A stretch of 8,632 nt of DNA, taken from NCBI GenBank assembly GCA_947487325.1, contig CANKWG010000092.1, positions 1 to 8,632 on the forward strand, written 5' to 3'. Below, piece after piece: positions 1 through 6,462 of the stretch (positions within the stretch are counted from its first letter, which is position 1; each line of letters opens with the position of its first letter). A program made the position numbers and the translations under genes. Source of the stretch: Oxalobacteraceae bacterium. Lineage in GTDB: Bacteria > Pseudomonadota > Gammaproteobacteria > Burkholderiales > Burkholderiaceae_D. A model generated the notes under the pieces. That model saw only the letters and a list, made by a program, of their open reading frames with translations, did no database searches and was not told the DNA's origin.

Positions 1-202
1 CCAGATGGGTTTTAGCCAGCGCCTTGACATCGGAAAAATCCATAATCATGCCGTTGTCCGAGCTACCCTCTTCTTCGATGACCTCGCCCACCAGCGTAAT
101 CTCGAGCGTGTAGCGATGGCCATGCAAATTACGGCACTGGCTTTTGTGGTCAGGGATTCGGTGGCCAGCATCGAACTCCAGTTTACGAGTGATAGTGATC
201 AT
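1..202 (-). CDS. queD: 6-carboxy-5,6,7,8-tetrahydropterin synthase QueD (partial, N-terminal 67 residues)
   Basis: Family role: converts 7,8-dihydroneopterin triphosphate to 6-carboxytetrahydropterin, the substrate of QueE, in the cytoplasmic preQ0/queuosine pathway. Seen: the gene runs off the left edge of the window. The N-terminus carries the family pattern FDAGHR (His14), then CRNLHGHRY (catalytic-type Cys23, with His27 and His29), so the three zinc-binding histidines are 14, 27 and 29. A later MDFSDVK segment (residues 54-60) is also typical. The ATG at 202 lies 14 nt after the queE stop and has no good Shine-Dalgarno sequence, which suggests translational coupling to queE. About half of the usual ~120-150 residues are visible and nothing in that part looks broken. 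Confidence 0.93.
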   Translation of the reverse strand, partial: MITITRKLEFDAGHRIPDHKSQCRNLHGHRYTLEITLVGEVIEEEGSSDNGMIMDFSDVKALAKTHL

Positions 203-216
203 GCGTTTTTCAATAT

Positions 217-852
217 TCAGGGTATTTGCAGCAGTTTATGCGTTTGCAAGGACAATCGCCATTGCGGATCGGATTTGCAGAGATCAATCGCCAGCCGGGT
301 ATTGTCGGCCAGCTTGGGGCCGTCCATCGGCTGCAGAAAAAAATGGGTAAATGCCAGCGAGGTGTAGGACGACAGATTCTGGGCTTGCTGCGGTATCACC
401 ACCTTGAGCTCGTCACCGCGCTCCACGACCAGCGGCGCCTCGGCTTTGGGGCTCACGCAAATCCAGTCCACACCCGCAGGCACCGGCAAGGTACCGTTCG
501 TTTCAATGGCAATCTCGAACCCAAGCGCATGCAAAGCATCAATCAGTGGCGTATCGAGTTGTAGCAGCGGTTCGCCGCCTGTGAGAACCACATATTTTTT
601 CCCAGTACGGGCAGCAGGCCATTGCGCATTAATCACCGCTGCCAGCTGGCCCGCATCGGGGTACTTATCACCCAACACACCATCCGTGCCAACAAAATCG
701 GTATCGCAGAAACGGCACACCGCGGTGGCGCGATCCTGCTCTCGTCCCGACCACAAATTGCATCCAGAAAAACGGCAGAACACCGCCGGACGTCCGGCTT
801 GTGCGCCCTCGCCCTGCAAAGTGTAGAAAATTTCTTTGACGCTGTAAGTCAA
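217..852 (-). CDS. queE: 7-carboxy-7-deazaguanine synthase QueE (radical SAM)
   Basis: Family role: the radical-SAM ring contraction of 6-carboxytetrahydropterin to 7-carboxy-7-deazaguanine in queuosine/preQ0 synthesis. Seen in the 211 residues: a TLQGEG motif (11-16), the cluster cysteines Cys31, Cys46 and Cys49 spaced CX14CX2C instead of the classical CX3CX2C (a spacing known for Burkholderia-type QueE), TGGEPLLQ (91-98) and ETNGT (117-121) for SAM binding, VSPK (133-136), FFLQPMDGP (171-179), and the family-typical QTHKLLQIP end. The start is a TTG at 852. No in-frame ATG or GTG precedes it closely, and the N-terminus TYSVKEIFYTLQGEG begins where family members usually begin. The ribosome-binding site is weak (GGA seven nt upstream). 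queD follows after 14 nt, forming a two-gene unit. Confidence 0.95.
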   Translation of the reverse strand: MTYSVKEIFYTLQGEGAQAGRPAVFCRFSGCNLWSGREQDRATAVCRFCDTDFVGTDGVLGDKYPDAGQLAAVINAQWPAARTGKKYVVLTGGEPLLQLDTPLIDALHALGFEIAIETNGTLPVPAGVDWICVSPKAEAPLVVERGDELKVVIPQQAQNLSSYTSLAFTHFFLQPMDGPKLADNTRLAIDLCKSDPQWRLSLQTHKLLQIP

Positions 853-921
853 ACCACAGTCCGTAAAAAATCTGGTCAGACCGAATTATCGTACATATTG
901 GGGGTGATGCCCCCGCCAGCC
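853..921 (-). promoter_or_regulatory. Gap between the kinase gene and queE with a possible queE promoter and palindromic site
   Basis: This 69-nt spacer separates the sensor-kinase stop from the queE start. On the minus strand it holds a -10-like GATAAT (plus 886-891), but no convincing -35 at 17 nt. Directly downstream of that hexamer is the short inverted repeat GGTCAGACC (plus 874-882). A G5-TGATG-C5 inverted repeat lies at 900-914; it lacks a T-run on either strand, so I do not call it an intrinsic terminator. Whether queE has its own promoter or is read through from the two-component genes cannot be settled here. Confidence 0.3.
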
Positions 922-2268
922 TCAGGGAAAGCGGACCACGAACACGGTTCCCTTGCCCTCGGGGCCGGGGCGCAGCTCAATCACGGCGTCATGATCGCGC
1001 GCAATGTCGCGAACGATGGCCAGACCTAAGCCAGTCCCTGGCTGTGACTGATCGAGCCGATAAAAGCGGTTGAACACGCGCTCTTTTTCCGACTCCGGAA
1101 TGCCGGGACCACTGTCCTCCACCATCAGGATACCGTGCCCATCGACTTGAAGACAACTGACCGTCACCAAGCTGCCATTAGGTGAATAGCGAATAGCGTT
1201 GTCCACCAGGTTATCGATCATGTCGCGCAACAAGAAACGGTCGCCGGCTACTCGCGTGGGCTGCAAATCGAAACCGATATCGATATTTTTTTTCAGTGCT
1301 TCCTCGACAAAGTGCTGCACCGATTCAGACACCAATGCATCCAGCGATAACGGTTCAAGTCGGTGGCGCTCAAAATCCCCCGGCTCGGAGCGCGCCAGCG
1401 CCAGCAACTGGTTTGCCTGCCGCGCCATTCTTTCGGTCGAGACCAGCATGAGTGAGGTTGATTCAGTGGTCTCTGTATCGCTGCGGTGATGGGCGCGCAA
1501 CCATTCCAGTTGCGCCTTGAAACCGGCCAGAGGCGTACGCAACTGATGCGCGGCATTCGCCAGAAAATCCTGCCGGGCCCGTGCATTTCCCTGAACGCGG
1601 TTGAGTAACTCATTCATCGCACGGATGAATGGCACGATTTCTTCAGGTGCATTCTGAAGCGGCAGCGGCGACAAATCATCAGAAGTGCGGCGTTCAAGGT
1701 TGCTTTCCAGGTCGCGCAGCGGTTGCAAGCCACGTTTGAGCACCATCCAGACAACCAAAGGAATCAAAAGCACCAGCAGTAACTCCAGTGCAAAGAGCGA
1801 CAGCAAAATTCGAAGCCGAATTTCCTGCCGCTTCACGCGGGTCTCGGCAGCACCAATCAGCACCGTCTCGCCGCCGACTTGCGTACGCAAAGAGATCACA
1901 CGCACATCCTCGCCGCGCATGCGGGACCCATAGGCAATCCAAGGTTTACCTTTTTCGGGCACCTGCATTACGGGGAAATCACGGTCACCCGCAATCGTTT
2001 TGCCCGACATGTCACGCACGACAAAAAACACTTCGTCCAGATGATCAACGCGCAAAATCTGTTCAGCTTGCTGCGATAAGCGCAGCTCCACCGAGGAATC
2101 TTTTTCTGTCACGTGCGGCACCAAAGCCCAAGCGGCATCCGCCAGACTCTGGTCGAGCGCCGACTGTGCAGGAATCCAGGCAAGCCAGTAGGCAGCAGCG
2201 GCAGCGGCTACATTGACGGCCATCAGCGTAACGACCAGCCATTGCAGCAGTTTGGCTCTGAGACTCAT
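922..2268 (-). CDS. Two-component sensor histidine kinase, TctE-like (2CSK_N sensor domain)
   Basis: A 448-residue inner-membrane kinase that should autophosphorylate and pass phosphate to the regulator encoded just upstream. Seen: TM1 at about 7-30; an extracytoplasmic domain of about 120 residues whose pattern (DEVFFVVRDMSGKTIAGDRDFP, then ...GEDVRVISL) matches the two-component sensor N-terminal (2CSK_N) type found in TctE; TM2 at about 153-177; a HAMP-like linker to about 228; the H box ANAAHQLRTPL with phospho-acceptor His241; N box DNLVDNAIRYSPNG (Asn353, Asn357); G1 DSGPG (385-389); F box around Phe399/Phe402; G2 GTGLGLA (411-417). All catalytic motifs are intact. The ATG overlaps the regulator's stop codon (ATGA), a classic coupled pair. 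Family kinases sense tricarboxylates (TctE) or other ligands (QseC/PmrB-like). No tctABC transporter is in view, so the signal is unknown. Confidence 0.93.
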   Translation of the reverse strand: MSLRAKLLQWLVVTLMAVNVAAAAAAYWLAWIPAQSALDQSLADAAWALVPHVTEKDSSVELRLSQQAEQILRVDHLDEVFFVVRDMSGKTIAGDRDFPVMQVPEKGKPWIAYGSRMRGEDVRVISLRTQVGGETVLIGAAETRVKRQEIRLRILLSLFALELLLVLLIPLVVWMVLKRGLQPLRDLESNLERRTSDDLSPLPLQNAPEEIVPFIRAMNELLNRVQGNARARQDFLANAAHQLRTPLAGFKAQLEWLRAHHRSDTETTESTSLMLVSTERMARQANQLLALARSEPGDFERHRLEPLSLDALVSESVQHFVEEALKKNIDIGFDLQPTRVAGDRFLLRDMIDNLVDNAIRYSPNGSLVTVSCLQVDGHGILMVEDSGPGIPESEKERVFNRFYRLDQSQPGTGLGLAIVRDIARDHDAVIELRPGPEGKGTVFVVRFP

Positions 2269-2948
2269 CCGCCCGACTGTTCCAACAGATAACCGAATCC
2301 CCGAATAGTTTTAATGGAGATGCCAGCCGAATCGATCTTCGCCCGTATCCGCGACACATAAACCTCCACGGCATTAATCGTGACCTCTTCACCCCACGGA
2401 AGAATGGCATCGATGATTTGCTGTTTGGAGACGACGCGCGACGAGTTCTGCATAAGGTGCTCAAGAACCGCCCACTCGCGTGCAGATAACTCAATCACCT
2501 GACCATCAACCATCGCGCGACGAGTGAAAGGATCGAGTTGCAAGCCGCCCATCTGCAAATGAACCGGTCTGGGGTTACTTCGTCGTACCAGCGCCTTGAG
2601 ACGCGCCACAAGTTCAGGTGCTGCAAATGGCTTAACCAAGTAATCATCCGCACCCAGTTCCAACCCCCGAACGCGATCCTGCACATCATCACGCGCCGTC
2701 AGAAGCAACACCGGCAAAGCACTACCACGGGCGCGCAGACGACGCACGACCTCAAACCCATCAATACCTGGCAAACCAATATCCAGCACCGAAACAGAAA
2801 TCTCGCGCGACATCAGCGCATGATCGGCCTCTTCACCGTTATGGACGACGTCCACCACCATGCTGTGGCCGCGAAGAATCCGCGCGATACCATCGGCCAG
2901 AACCAAGTCATCTTCCACCAACAACACATGCATAGTCATATCCGCCAT
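2265..2948 (-). CDS. OmpR/PhoB-family response regulator (TctD/QseB-like)
   Basis: A 227-residue DNA-binding regulator, partner of the kinase whose start codon overlaps its stop. Seen: a receiver domain at about 6-120 with the acidic pair Asp13/Asp14, phospho-acceptor Asp56 in VLDIGLPG, Thr84 in LLTARDD and Lys106 in LVKPF; then a winged-helix effector domain at about 131-223 with the usual WAVLEHL segment, recognition helix NAVEVYVSRIRAKI (192-205) and wing ending in IRGFGYLLE. All receiver residues are present, so phosphorylation-dependent activity is expected. The start at 2948 has GAGAGGG 10 nt upstream. In-frame ATGs at 2939 and 2933 (the latter giving MHVLLVEDD, a common family start) are possible alternatives. 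Two palindromes lie just upstream and could be autoregulatory sites. Confidence 0.94.
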   Translation of the reverse strand: MADMTMHVLLVEDDLVLADGIARILRGHSMVVDVVHNGEEADHALMSREISVSVLDIGLPGIDGFEVVRRLRARGSALPVLLLTARDDVQDRVRGLELGADDYLVKPFAAPELVARLKALVRRSNPRPVHLQMGGLQLDPFTRRAMVDGQVIELSAREWAVLEHLMQNSSRVVSKQQIIDAILPWGEEVTINAVEVYVSRIRAKIDSAGISIKTIRGFGYLLEQSGG

Positions 2949-2974
2949 GAGGCAATAACCCTCTCATTTTGCCA

Positions 2975-2997
2975 GAAGCATGCTTCAGACCGTCTGA
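2975..2997. promoter_or_regulatory. Overlapping palindromes ahead of the two-component operon (candidate operator)
   Basis: Two perfect inverted repeats sit 27-49 bp upstream of the regulator start: GAAGCATGCTTC (2975-2986, fully self-complementary) and TCAGAC-C-GTCTGA (2985-2997, 6-bp arms around one base), sharing two bases. They lie between the upstream terminator (3014-3040) and the ribosome-binding site, where a promoter and operator are expected. Autoregulation by the OmpR-family regulator is inferred. Members of this family more often bind direct repeats, so another regulator is possible. No clear -35/-10 pair was identified. Confidence 0.35.
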
Positions 2998-3013
2998 CCA
3001 AACGTTGAGAGAT

Positions 3014-3040
3014 AAAAAAACACCGGGCCGCAGCCCGGTG
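3014..3040 (-). terminator. Rho-independent terminator of the TrpB2 gene
   Basis: CACCGGGC and GCCCGGTG form a perfect 8-bp GC-rich stem around a 4-nt loop (3021-3040). Read on the minus strand it is followed by seven T residues (3014-3020). It lies 23 nt after the stop codon of the PLP-enzyme gene and insulates that gene from the two-component operon downstream. Confidence 0.92.
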
Positions 3041-3063
3041 CTTAATGTGCAAAAAAACTTTTT

Positions 3064-4434
3064 TTACGCAGCTTCAGGAACACTCGGCAGACCCGAGAGC
3101 GCCATGGCAAGCTCTTTCTCATCATAGTTCTCGTCTTTGAGGCCGCCGGCAAAATAGGCAGAATAAGCCGCCATATCAAAGTGACCATGACCACACAGAT
3201 TGAACAGAATCACCTCGCTCTTACCCTCGCGCTTGCAGCGCAGCGCTTCTTCAATCGCACCTTTGACGGCGTGATTGGCTTCAGGCGCGGGCACGATACC
3301 TTCATGACGCGCGAACAACACACCGGCGGCAAAGCATTCGGTCTGATGATAGGCAGTCGCTTCGATCAGGCCCAGCTCTTTCAGGTGTGACACCAGTGGC
3401 GCCATACCGTGGTAACGCAAACCACCTGCGTGGAAGCCAGGAGGTGTAAATGTCGAACCCAGCGTGTGCATCTTAGTCAGCGGTGCCATGTGGCCTGTAT
3501 CGCCAAAGTCATAAGCGTACTTGCCGCGTGTGAGCGAAGGACATGCCGCTGGCTCTACCGCCACAATGCGTGGCTTCGGACCACCACGCAGTCCGGCGCC
3601 GATGAACGGGAAAGCAATACCGGCAAAATTCGAACCACCGCCAGTGCAGCCGACGATGACATCAGGATAGGCATCGGCCATCGCCATCTGCTCCATGGAC
3701 TCGATACCCACGATGGTCTGATGCATCAACACATGGTTGAGCACCGAGCCGAGCGCATATTTAGTATCGTCATTGGTCGCAGCAATTTCCACCGCTTCAG
3801 AGATCGCAATGCCCAAACTGCCCGGATGGCCAGGCCTCTGCTCCAGCACCGAACGACCGTAGTTGGTATCCATTGAAGGCGATGCCACACAACGGGCGCC
3901 ATAGGTTTCCATCACGGCGCGGCGATAAGGCTTCTGGTCATACGACACACGCACTTGGAAGACGGTGACATCAATTCCAAACAGCGAGCCGGCGAACGAG
4001 AGCGAGGTGCCCCATTGTCCTGCACCGGTTTCGGTGGTCAGACGCTTGACGCCCGCCTGCTGATTGTAGAAAGCCTGCGGTATCGCAGTGTTGGGCTTGT
4101 GACTGCCTGCAGGACTCACACCTTCGTATTTGTAAAAAATTTTGGCCGGTGTGCCGAGCGCTTTTTCCAGTGCATGTGCACGAAACAGCGGCGCGGGTCG
4201 CCACAGACGATAGATGTCACGCACTGGCTCAGGAATGTCGATTTCACGTTCAGTCGAGACCTCTTGCATGATGAGTTCCATCGGGAACAGCGGCGCCAGA
4301 TCATCCGGGCCAATAGGCTGCAGTGTGCCGGGGTGCAGCGGCGGCGGCAGCGGCTTGGGCAGGTCAGCCTGAATGTTGTACCAGCGACGGGGAATACGGT
4401 CTTCGGGAAGCAGGAATTTGAGTTGTTGCGACAT
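3064..4434 (-). CDS. trpB2: TrpB2-type tryptophan synthase beta-like PLP enzyme
   Basis: A cytoplasmic fold-type II PLP enzyme of 456 residues; the family condenses indole with L-serine to give tryptophan. Seen (numbering from the ATG at 4434): the long N-terminal extension typical of TrpB2 (RIPRRWYNIQADLP...), the PLP-lysine motif GSHKPNTA with Lys113, ETGAGQWG (135-142) corresponding to the catalytic glutamate loop of TrpB, the phosphate-binding loop CTGGGSN (263-269), and FNLCGHGHFD near the C-terminus. The length and motifs differ from the ~400-residue TrpB1 that partners TrpA, and no trpA is adjacent, so it probably acts alone, as an indole-salvage or serine-using enzyme. The start at 4434 is preferred because GGAG lies nine nt upstream and the protein then begins MSQQLKF. 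ATGs at 4449 and 4452 lack a ribosome-binding site. It is its own transcription unit, ending in a strong terminator. Confidence 0.93.
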   Translation of the reverse strand: MSQQLKFLLPEDRIPRRWYNIQADLPKPLPPPLHPGTLQPIGPDDLAPLFPMELIMQEVSTEREIDIPEPVRDIYRLWRPAPLFRAHALEKALGTPAKIFYKYEGVSPAGSHKPNTAIPQAFYNQQAGVKRLTTETGAGQWGTSLSFAGSLFGIDVTVFQVRVSYDQKPYRRAVMETYGARCVASPSMDTNYGRSVLEQRPGHPGSLGIAISEAVEIAATNDDTKYALGSVLNHVLMHQTIVGIESMEQMAMADAYPDVIVGCTGGGSNFAGIAFPFIGAGLRGGPKPRIVAVEPAACPSLTRGKYAYDFGDTGHMAPLTKMHTLGSTFTPPGFHAGGLRYHGMAPLVSHLKELGLIEATAYHQTECFAAGVLFARHEGIVPAPEANHAVKGAIEEALRCKREGKSEVILFNLCGHGHFDMAAYSAYFAGGLKDENYDEKELAMALSGLPSVPEAA

Positions 4435-4595
4435 CGCTCGGAGCTCCATCATTATTTTGGTTATCGATATGCTGCCTCGTTTGCCGGCAACATGCGCAGT
4501 CGTTAATTTTTTAGTAACGGTACTTGCGCTTGCTTTGTCCGGACTAACGCTAATTTACTTCGGCATCAGGGGTTTCGTCCATCCAGAAAACAAAA
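4435..4595 (-). promoter_or_regulatory. Upstream region of the TrpB2 gene (promoter not resolved)
   Basis: About 160 nt between the PsiF terminator and the TrpB2 start contain no ORF I would support. It must hold the TrpB2 promoter, but I see no strong -35/-10 pair; the best is a weak TTGCCG near 4490. It also contains an inverted repeat, CGTTA-9 nt-TAACG (4501-4519), and the 8-bp palindrome GTCCGGAC (4537-4544), either of which could be a regulatory site. No T-box or trp leader peptide with tandem Trp codons was recognised. Confidence 0.3.
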
Positions 4596-4615
4596 CCCCC
4601 TGCCGAGGCAGGGGG
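4590..4615 (-). terminator. Rho-independent terminator of the PsiF gene
   Basis: CCCCCTGC-CGAG-GCAGGGGG (4596-4615) is a perfect 8-bp GC-rich stem with a tetraloop. On the minus strand it is followed by a T-rich TTTTG/TTTT tract. It begins 33 nt past the stop codon of the small exported-protein gene and ends that transcription unit. Confidence 0.88.
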
Positions 4616-4648
4616 TGTTCATCTCAAGACCATCAGTCTAGAAGCGCA

Positions 4649-4948
4649 TTACTTGGCTTTCAGGCACTCGCTCATGAACTTCTTGCGCTCGTCACCTTTT
4701 TTGCCTGTAGCTTCCTTGTTGCAGGTTGCCATTTTGTTTTGCTGCGAGTTTGCTGGCTTCTCGGGAGCTGCCGGTTCCGCAGGCTTTTTGCTCAAACACT
4801 CTTTCATGAACGCCTTGCGCTCGTCACCCTTTTTACCCGTAGCATCCTTGTTACATGTCACCATCTTGTTCTGCTGCTCAGTTGCCGCTTCAGCAACAGG
4901 TATAAATCCCAACGACAGCAACGCTATGGTCGTAATAATGAATTTCAC
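4649..4948 (-). CDS. psiF: PsiF-family small exported protein with two PsiF repeats
   Basis: A 99-residue protein. A signal peptide of about 21-22 residues (KFIITTIALLSLGFIPVAEA) is followed by two copies of a ~29-residue unit, QQNKM-x-TCNK-x-ATGKKGDERK-x-FM-x-ECL (residues 25-53 and 69-97), joined by a Pro/Ala/Lys linker. Each unit has two cysteines spaced CX18C (32/51 and 76/95), probably one disulfide per repeat in the periplasm. The two-repeat layout matches E. coli PsiF, a phosphate-starvation-inducible protein of unknown biochemical function. The start is a GTG at 4948, chosen because AGGAGG lies four nt upstream and the signal peptide begins there; the open frame runs on to an ATG at 5041 but that extension is not signal-like. 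No clear Pho box is visible upstream. The gene has its own promoter and terminator. Confidence 0.88.
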   Translation of the reverse strand: MKFIITTIALLSLGFIPVAEAATEQQNKMVTCNKDATGKKGDERKAFMKECLSKKPAEPAAPEKPANSQQNKMATCNKEATGKKGDERKKFMSECLKAK

Positions 4949-4984
4949 GCTTCCTCCTAAAAGATAGTGCGCTTTTGCGCATTT

Positions 4985-5013
4985 ATTATTTCCAACAATA
5001 TTTTGCCTGAAAA
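4985..5013 (-). promoter_or_regulatory. Putative sigma70 promoter of the PsiF gene
   Basis: On the minus strand TTTTCA (5008-5013; 4 of 6 matches to TTGACA), a 17-nt spacer, and AATAAT (4985-4990; 5 of 6 matches to TATAAT) lie in AT-rich DNA 37-65 bp upstream of the GTG start. Just downstream, around the expected transcription start, is the inverted repeat TGCGC-TTTT-GCGCA (4968-4981), which could be an operator or a 5'-leader hairpin. Confidence 0.5.
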
Positions 5014-5062
5014 AAAGAGCACCCGAAAACAAAAACCGCACAGCTGATTTTCAAAAAAACAA

Positions 5063-6349
5063 TCAGGCGGGTGTCATTCGTTCCATCAGCCATTTCGCAA
5101 CACGTAGAACTACTTTATCTTCGCCGTGCCGGCCCACCACCTGCAAACCCACTGGCATGCCGGTACGTCCTTTGAAAAAAGGTAGATGAACACAGGGCAG
5201 ACCTAGCAGTGTCCATACGCGCGAAAAAACCGGATCACCCGTCTGCGTCAGTGTATCGGGTGCCTCCCCGATCGCACTGGGCGCCAACAGTACTTCGAAG
5301 GCACCAAATGCATTGGACACCATACCGCGCGCCGACTGAGCCAGTTGGAGATTGGCGTAATGACGCTCAACCGAAATCTCCAGTCCGGTGTTTATTACCT
5401 GATTGAGTTGGTCACTCAACAGATGTGGCTGCCTAAGACGCTCATGCGCGAGCGAGCGCACTACATCAAACGCCATGATTTCCTTCTGCGCTTGCATCAG
5501 CTGCGAAAACAAAAGTGGCAGTTCCAGTTCGCGTATCGGTATCCCGGCCAAAGCGAGTACCCGCGCTGAATGTTCAAAAGCCTTGTGCGTATCCTCGTCC
5601 GCGTGTGGCCATTCATGGGTATGGCACATAGCGATGCGCGGCGCATGCGAGACATCCAGCTGCAGCAGACCACGATCACCGGTAGTCGCAGCAGCAAACA
5701 GCGCGACATCATCGACCGAACGCGCAATAAACCCGATGGTATCGAGCGTATCGGAAAGGGCTTTTACGCCAGTGCGGTTGACTAGGCCGAAACTGGGCTT
5801 GTAGCCAACCACACCACAGAAAGCAGCAGGCCTGATTACCGAGGCAGCGGTTTGCGATGCGAAGGCCAGCGGGACCATGCAATCGGCAACAGCAGCAGCG
5901 GATCCGCTGGACGAACCACCGGGCGTATGGGTGATGCCATGCGGATTACGGGTCTTGCCCGGCTTGAAGGTCGCAAATTCGGTCGTGACGGTTTTACCCA
6001 ACATAAGCCCGCCCTGCGCTCGACACAGAGCAACGGCGGCTGCATCAGCGATAGGCTTATGTGATGCGTAAATCGACGATCCATACGTGGTGGGCATGTC
6101 CGCCGTGTCAAACAAATCTTTCACCGCGATAGGTATGCCATGCAAGAGCCCCTGCACCGGCCTGCGATCCAATTGGCGCGCCTGCTCGAGCGCGCTGTCT
6201 ACTGCCAGATACTCCCAAGCCCGCACGTCGCCTTCTCTCGCCTGTATGCGTTCGAGACAGGCATGAACTAATTGTTCAGAAGTGATTTCGCGGCGCTCGA
6301 GCTGGGGGACCAGCGCGCTGGCGGATTGTTCATGAAGGGCTTGTGGCAT
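5063..6349 (-). CDS. Amidase-signature family hydrolase
   Basis: A 428-residue enzyme of the GatA/malonamidase/FAAH amidase-signature family, which hydrolyses carboxamides with a Ser-cisSer-Lys triad; probably cytoplasmic, as no signal peptide is seen. Seen: the triad can be placed as Lys77 (IPIAVKD), Ser146 (first Ser of GGSSSGSAAAVA) and Ser170 (QTAASVIRPAAFCG); the spacings 69 and 24 equal those of malonamidase E2. The residue before the nucleophile is Ala where Gly is usual. KPSFGLV and the C-terminal LPCVHLPF...GMPVGLQVVG segments are typical. The substrate cannot be read from sequence. There is no gatB or gatC nearby, so it is not the tRNA amidotransferase subunit. The ATG at 6349 has AAGGA six nt upstream. 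A coding-like tail ends two nt before it, suggesting a lost upstream operon partner. Confidence 0.9.
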   Translation of the reverse strand: MPQALHEQSASALVPQLERREITSEQLVHACLERIQAREGDVRAWEYLAVDSALEQARQLDRRPVQGLLHGIPIAVKDLFDTADMPTTYGSSIYASHKPIADAAAVALCRAQGGLMLGKTVTTEFATFKPGKTRNPHGITHTPGGSSSGSAAAVADCMVPLAFASQTAASVIRPAAFCGVVGYKPSFGLVNRTGVKALSDTLDTIGFIARSVDDVALFAAATTGDRGLLQLDVSHAPRIAMCHTHEWPHADEDTHKAFEHSARVLALAGIPIRELELPLLFSQLMQAQKEIMAFDVVRSLAHERLRQPHLLSDQLNQVINTGLEISVERHYANLQLAQSARGMVSNAFGAFEVLLAPSAIGEAPDTLTQTGDPVFSRVWTLLGLPCVHLPFFKGRTGMPVGLQVVGRHGEDKVVLRVAKWLMERMTPA

Positions 6350-6351
6350 TG

Positions 6352-6462
6352 TTAATCCTTATATTTTTCTTTAGCCAAGCGTCGCGCGGTTTCCCTAGCA
6401 TCCCTATCACGCGCAGCTGAAGTGTAACCCCCGTTGTTGCAGGCGACAAAATATGGATGAAT
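6352..6462 (-). pseudogene. Possible C-terminal remnant of a lost gene upstream of the amidase
   Basis: On the minus strand, 36 sense codons followed by TAA end two nt before the amidase ATG. The reading ends in a charged, helix-like stretch, RDRDARETARRLAKEKYKD, which looks like a genuine protein C-terminus, and the amidase ribosome-binding site is embedded in its last codons, as in a tight operon. Upstream, an in-frame TAG closes the frame and no ATG, GTG or TTG lies near its beginning, so it cannot be an intact gene. I do not recognise the family. It could also be chance. Confidence 0.3.

Noticed and set aside
404..826. Long plus-strand frame opposite queE
   Set aside because: It is antisense to an unmistakable QueE and has Ser/Pro/Arg-rich low-information composition typical of shadow frames.
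900..914. G5-TGATG-C5 hairpin as terminator of the sensor kinase gene
   Set aside because: The 5-bp stem has no following T-run on either strand; kept only as an inverted repeat in the spacer.
4658..4876. Direct repeats resembling a CRISPR or other repeat array
   Set aside because: There are only two imperfect copies, in frame and within a coding sequence; they are the protein repeats of PsiF.
4653..4967. Plus-strand frame of 104 codons opposite psiF
   Set aside because: It is antisense to a gene with a signal peptide, a strong ribosome-binding site and conserved repeats; its internal repetition only mirrors the PsiF repeats.
5044..5066. Inverted repeat CTGATT/AATCAG at the end of the amidase gene as terminator
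   Set aside because: The AT-rich 6-bp stem with an 11-nt loop overlaps the stop codon and has its T-rich tract in the loop, not after the stem.
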